From assembly GCA_964613055.1 (NCBI GenBank), contig CAZTGD010000039.1, positions 1 through 16,810 on the forward strand: a DNA stretch of 16,810 nucleotides, given 5' to 3'. Positions 14,079 through 16,810 of this stretch are shown one piece after another. The notes beneath the pieces were generated by a model, which worked only from the letters and a program-made list of their open reading frames with translations, had not been told where the DNA came from and ran no database searches. Position 1 is the first letter of the stretch. The number at the start of each line of letters is the position of its first letter. Source of the DNA: JAXGMQ01 sp964613055 (lineage in GTDB: Bacteria; Caldisericota; Caldisericia; JAAYUI01). A program made the translations under genes and the position numbers.

Positions 14079-16535
14079 TTATGGACAGTTGGAGGGAGGG
14101 GTATAATCATAAGTTACTGTTTGAGTCTCCTGTATCCATCCTACTGTTGCTCCCATTGCCTCTGCAACAAATCTAAACGGAACATAGGTTCTATCATACT
14201 TGATCACAGGTGGCATGTCCATTGTATCTGCAACACCGTTGATTAAATAGGTTTTCTCACCAATCCACATCTCCATCTTATTGAGCACTTCCGTACCACA
14301 ATACATGGTTACAGTAACCTTTCGCTGAGTTCCATCCCATTTAACAATAGCTCCTAGTGCTTCTGTTACATGCCTTATCGGAACCATTGTTCTCCAGCTT
14401 GAGGAATCCAGATAGGGCGCAACATCAACCTTTATCTCCTGATCGTTCTTCTTGATGATCTTACTGCCGATAACTAGTTCAACGTGAACGGAGGTATCCT
14501 TTATCTCGAAGTACACGGTATCGGAGAAGGACTCACCTGTAGGAGTTATTACTGTATAATCAATCGCATTCGTCCCATCCTTCAGATCAAGAATGACATG
14601 GATGCATCCAGAACCGTCAGCGGTGTACTGATGTCCCTGGATTATGACTATGGAACTGGGAGGGAACCCACACCAGTCGAACGAAAATGGGTTTTCTTGA
14701 ACTATAAATGGGTTTCCCATTGTCCCCTCTCCTTCAACGCCGGAGGCAGGGGGCATGGGGAAAGAAGGCGGATGAACAGCCTGAGGTGTGCAGAAGCATT
14801 CGTTTGAAGCCTCGGAAACATTGCCATACTGGTCGACTGACCTTACTATATAATAATACGTTTTTCCGTTCTCCAGCCCATGGTCAGTGAAACTACATAC
14901 CGAAACGGGGAAATCATGTATCGGTCTTGTTGACTCACGTGCTTCGTCTTCATCATCTGCTCGATAAACATAGTAGCTTATCTGTTTGTCGGATGCTGAA
15001 AAGGCGCATGTCCAGGTGAGTTTACAGGTCATATCACCAGATTGGCAAGATAGATTGTATGGCTGTCTTGGTGGATCACTTGAGCCGGCTATGAAGCAGT
15101 TTGAACCATTTGCCTGATATTTCCATTTGATAGTGATTTCCCAATGGGTTGAGTCGGTTGGGTCCTGCCACATGCCAGTTATCTTGATGATGGCATAGTT
15201 CTGATCGCCAATCGTCTTGAATGCATATGTTTCACCCTCGCGAATCTCAGCACATTTCTCGTTTATTGAGGTTATGGCTGGGTATCCATCAGCAGGTACG
15301 CACTCCGCATGCTCAAAATCAGTGTCCATCTTGATGAATCGACCACACATACGAGGAAGACCATAACCACAGTCAAACTTCAGGTCTGCGAGAGTGGGAT
15401 CAGTGGTCTTGTTTCCAAGAGAGAAATCAAAACCATCACCCAGCTTGCAGTCAGCCTTAAAGATACCGGAACCTATATTGGTTGGCATATCACCCGACGT
15501 GGCAAGACCAATCCCTGAATTTACATCTGAATGGTTGCAGTAGTAAAGCTTATAGACCAATCCATCCTTCATCAGGCATGGGTTGGCAACCAATCTGGCA
15601 TCAAACTCACCCACCTGACCAACATCCAGAATGACATTCCTCTTCTCCCAATCCATACCATTTTGAGATGTGGCAATACCTAATTTTGAACTTTTCTTGT
15701 CTCTCATTGAGGTATCATAGCACATGTAGTAGCAGTTGCCGGATTTGACAGCTGAAGGATGTCTGACACACAGTCTGTCAAAATCAGTGACCCTTGAACC
15801 AATATCAAGAACTGCGCCCTGGGATTTGCCACCGTTCATCTTTGTCCAGCTGGTTGGGGAACTGAGGATGGACGTTGCATAACCAATCCTCCATCTTGAG
15901 TCGACCTTTGACTGACCCGCATACCACATCTTCCATTTACCGTCATCGTAGATAACCGAACAAGAGCCAACCTGATACCCATCGAATGAGTTTTCATTGG
16001 TGGGCTTGATTACCTGACCAAGTTTCTGCCAGTAGATGGGAGTCTTTGTCTTTGCAAGACCTATTGATGTATTGTCTTCAGAATCTCTGCCTACATAGAA
16101 CATCCAGTAAAGACCATCCTGATACACAACCGAAGGCGCAAACACTGACATACCATCAAAATCGGTGTTTTCACCTGGGGACAAGACAGCACCTGGTGCT
16201 TCAGTACCGCCTGCATTCCCATCTACCCGTGTAAAGTTTTTACCGTCATTTGAAACGGCATATCCAATGTATGCCTGACTGCCAGAATCACCTATCCAGG
16301 TATGATAACCCGTATACCACATGTGAAATTTGCCGTCAGCATAAACAACGCAAGGGTCGGTCACTGCTGTAGAATCAAAATACTTCTTTCCGTCTGCTCC
16401 CGGTTTCCTAGCAGAAACTATTGGGTTTCCCTCAAACTTCTCCAGGTCTGGTATCTGACAAATATCTGTATTTGCAGATACGAAAACGGGGACTATCATC
16501 AAAATCACGAGCGCCAAAACAACGAACTTTCGCAT
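14079..16535 (-). CDS. Secreted five-bladed beta-propeller (GH43/GH130-like) protein with Fn3 and C-terminal PF07833-like domain
   Basis: The protein has 818 residues; the ATG is at 16533-16535 with AGGAGG 6 bases upstream. A signal peptide (about 1-21, cleaved after Val-Ser-Ala) leads to five repeats starting at about residues 53, 126, 184, 251 and 310. Each reads Phe-Asp, four or five residues, Val, then usually Pro and a Tyr-x-Asp-Gly-x-(Tyr/Phe/Trp)-x-Met-(Trp/Phe)-Tyr strand. This pattern is typical of five-bladed propellers of the GH43/GH32/GH130 group. An Fn3 domain (about 497-587) has Gly-Lys-Thr-Tyr-Tyr-Tyr-Ile-Val, and an Ig-like stretch follows (about 595-690). The C-terminal PF07833-like domain (about 690-812) has two Arg-Thr-(Met/Tyr)-Val-Pro-(Ile/Phe)-Arg motifs. 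About 24 cysteines suggest disulfides. Sugar binding or hydrolysis is possible, but I cannot confirm catalytic carboxylates. The domain named after copper amine oxidase does not imply that activity. It is monocistronic, with its own promoter and terminator. Confidence 0.88.
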   Translation of the reverse strand: MRKFVVLALVILMIVPVFVSANTDICQIPDLEKFEGNPIVSARKPGADGKKYFDSTAVTDPCVVYADGKFHMWYTGYHTWIGDSGSQAYIGYAVSNDGKNFTRVDGNAGGTEAPGAVLSPGENTDFDGMSVFAPSVVYQDGLYWMFYVGRDSEDNTSIGLAKTKTPIYWQKLGQVIKPTNENSFDGYQVGSCSVIYDDGKWKMWYAGQSKVDSRWRIGYATSILSSPTSWTKMNGGKSQGAVLDIGSRVTDFDRLCVRHPSAVKSGNCYYMCYDTSMRDKKSSKLGIATSQNGMDWEKRNVILDVGQVGEFDARLVANPCLMKDGLVYKLYYCNHSDVNSGIGLATSGDMPTNIGSGIFKADCKLGDGFDFSLGNKTTDPTLADLKFDCGYGLPRMCGRFIKMDTDFEHAECVPADGYPAITSINEKCAEIREGETYAFKTIGDQNYAIIKITGMWQDPTDSTHWEITIKWKYQANGSNCFIAGSSDPPRQPYNLSCQSGDMTCKLTWTCAFSASDKQISYYVYRADDEDEARESTRPIHDFPVSVCSFTDHGLENGKTYYYIVRSVDQYGNVSEASNECFCTPQAVHPPSFPMPPASGVEGEGTMGNPFIVQENPFSFDWCGFPPSSIVIIQGHQYTADGSGCIHVILDLKDGTNAIDYTVITPTGESFSDTVYFEIKDTSVHVELVIGSKIIKKNDQEIKVDVAPYLDSSSWRTMVPIRHVTEALGAIVKWDGTQRKVTVTMYCGTEVLNKMEMWIGEKTYLINGVADTMDMPPVIKYDRTYVPFRFVAEAMGATVGWIQETQTVTYDYTPPSNCP

Positions 16536-16562
16536 GTTCCGCCTCCTATAAAACCTATACGT

Positions 16563-16627
16563 ATGAGTACTCTCAGTGGTTCACTTGTTCATATAAACTC
16601 ATAAGATCACCGCATTATCGTACTCAT
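16563..16627 (-). promoter_or_regulatory. Structured 5' leader with two alternative stems
   Basis: GTACTCAT at 16620-16627 and ATGAGTAC at 16563-16570 are perfect 8-base complements. A second ACTCAT copy at 16597-16602 can pair with the same partner over about 7 bases. On the minus-strand transcript the first arm lies right at the predicted 5' end. The pairing options exclude each other. Whether they matter is unknown; no known riboswitch class was recognised. Confidence 0.35.
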
Positions 16628-16633
16628 CAGAAG

Positions 16634-16662
16634 TAAATAACATATATTCATTGCTTTGTCAA
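16634..16662 (-). promoter_or_regulatory. Sigma-70-type promoter of the 818-residue secreted protein gene
   Basis: Minus strand: perfect TTGACA (16657-16662), a 17-base spacer ending in TGT, then TATTTA (16634-16639), an extended -10 form though the hexamer matches consensus at only three positions. The predicted start is near 16627, about 90 bases ahead of the ATG. The geometry is the same as at the regulator promoter (7634-7662). Confidence 0.65.
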
Positions 16663-16810
16663 GCATAGTTGTCTCTATTATTCAAATAAATATATAGATG
16701 ATTTTGAAAATCGCTCTATTTTTAGACAAAAAGCAATAGAAAATGTAATTCAATGGGAAGATGGAAAAAACCATTTAAGGGCTGCAGACGAAATAATTTA
16801 TTGCTTAAAC
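16637..16810 (+). CDS. Open frame without start codon running off the right edge (possible truncated or frameshifted gene)
   Basis: A plus-strand frame stays open for 58 codons from the stop at 16634-16636 to the window end, in DNA of about 30% GC where stops are frequent. The last 38 codons or so read like a soluble protein (mixed Glu, Lys, Arg, Asp, Trp, Gln). No ATG, GTG or TTG lies in frame. An ATG at 16698 in another frame gives 13 codons before TAG; one extra A in the run of five A at 16728-16732 would join it to this frame. It may be a decayed gene, a sequencing error or chance. No family recognised. Confidence 0.25.
   Translation, partial: MTYIHCFVKHSCLYYSNKYIDDFENRSIFRQKAIENVIQWEDGKNHLRAADEIIYCLN

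Overview
The window reads as a chromosomal segment of a bacterium with about 40-45% GC in its housekeeping genes. It carries a type II (dissociated) fatty-acid synthesis operon, an NtrC-type response regulator and two large secreted proteins, each ending in a domain of the copper-amine-oxidase-N-terminal type (PF07833-like). That domain is frequent in secreted proteins of Firmicutes and several poorly cultivated, mostly anaerobic lineages. The CCG-type iron-sulfur protein at the left edge also fits an anaerobe. I cannot name the taxon from the sequence.

Layout from left to right. At 1-247 (+) is the 3' end of a heterodisulfide-reductase-like Fe-S protein. A perfect hairpin at 315-348 lies between it and the convergent gene and should terminate transcription from both sides. 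At 374-6106 (-) is a 1910-residue secreted, multi-domain, possibly calcium-binding surface protein. Upstream of it, at 6187-7593 (-), is an NtrC-family regulator with a strong sigma-70-type promoter of its own; the two are probably one transcription unit. Next comes about 0.5 kb of very AT-rich, palindrome-rich DNA (7663-8178) with no convincing gene.

From 13946 down to 8287 (-) runs a tight operon: small membrane protein, fabZ, fabH, fabG, acpP, fabF, accD, accA. Most junctions overlap or are only a few bases apart, and the operon ends in a hairpin terminator at 8179-8208. AccD and AccA form the carboxyltransferase half of acetyl-CoA carboxylase, which makes malonyl-CoA. FabH starts chains, FabF elongates, FabG reduces and FabZ dehydrates, all on AcpP. 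The enoyl reductase, FabD and AccB/AccC are not in this window.

At 14079-16535 (-) is an 818-residue secreted five-bladed beta-propeller protein (glycosidase-clan-like) with an Fn3 domain and a C-terminal PF07833-like domain. It has its own promoter and terminator. At the right edge an open plus-strand frame without a start codon runs out of the window and may be a truncated or frameshifted gene.

The most unusual parts are the modular architecture of the 1910-residue protein (EF-hand-like loops, three copies of a second repeat, four Big_2-like domains), the apparently leaderless small membrane protein coupled to fabZ, and structured 5' leaders ahead of both secreted-protein genes. I saw no CRISPR array, tRNA, rRNA or insertion sequence.
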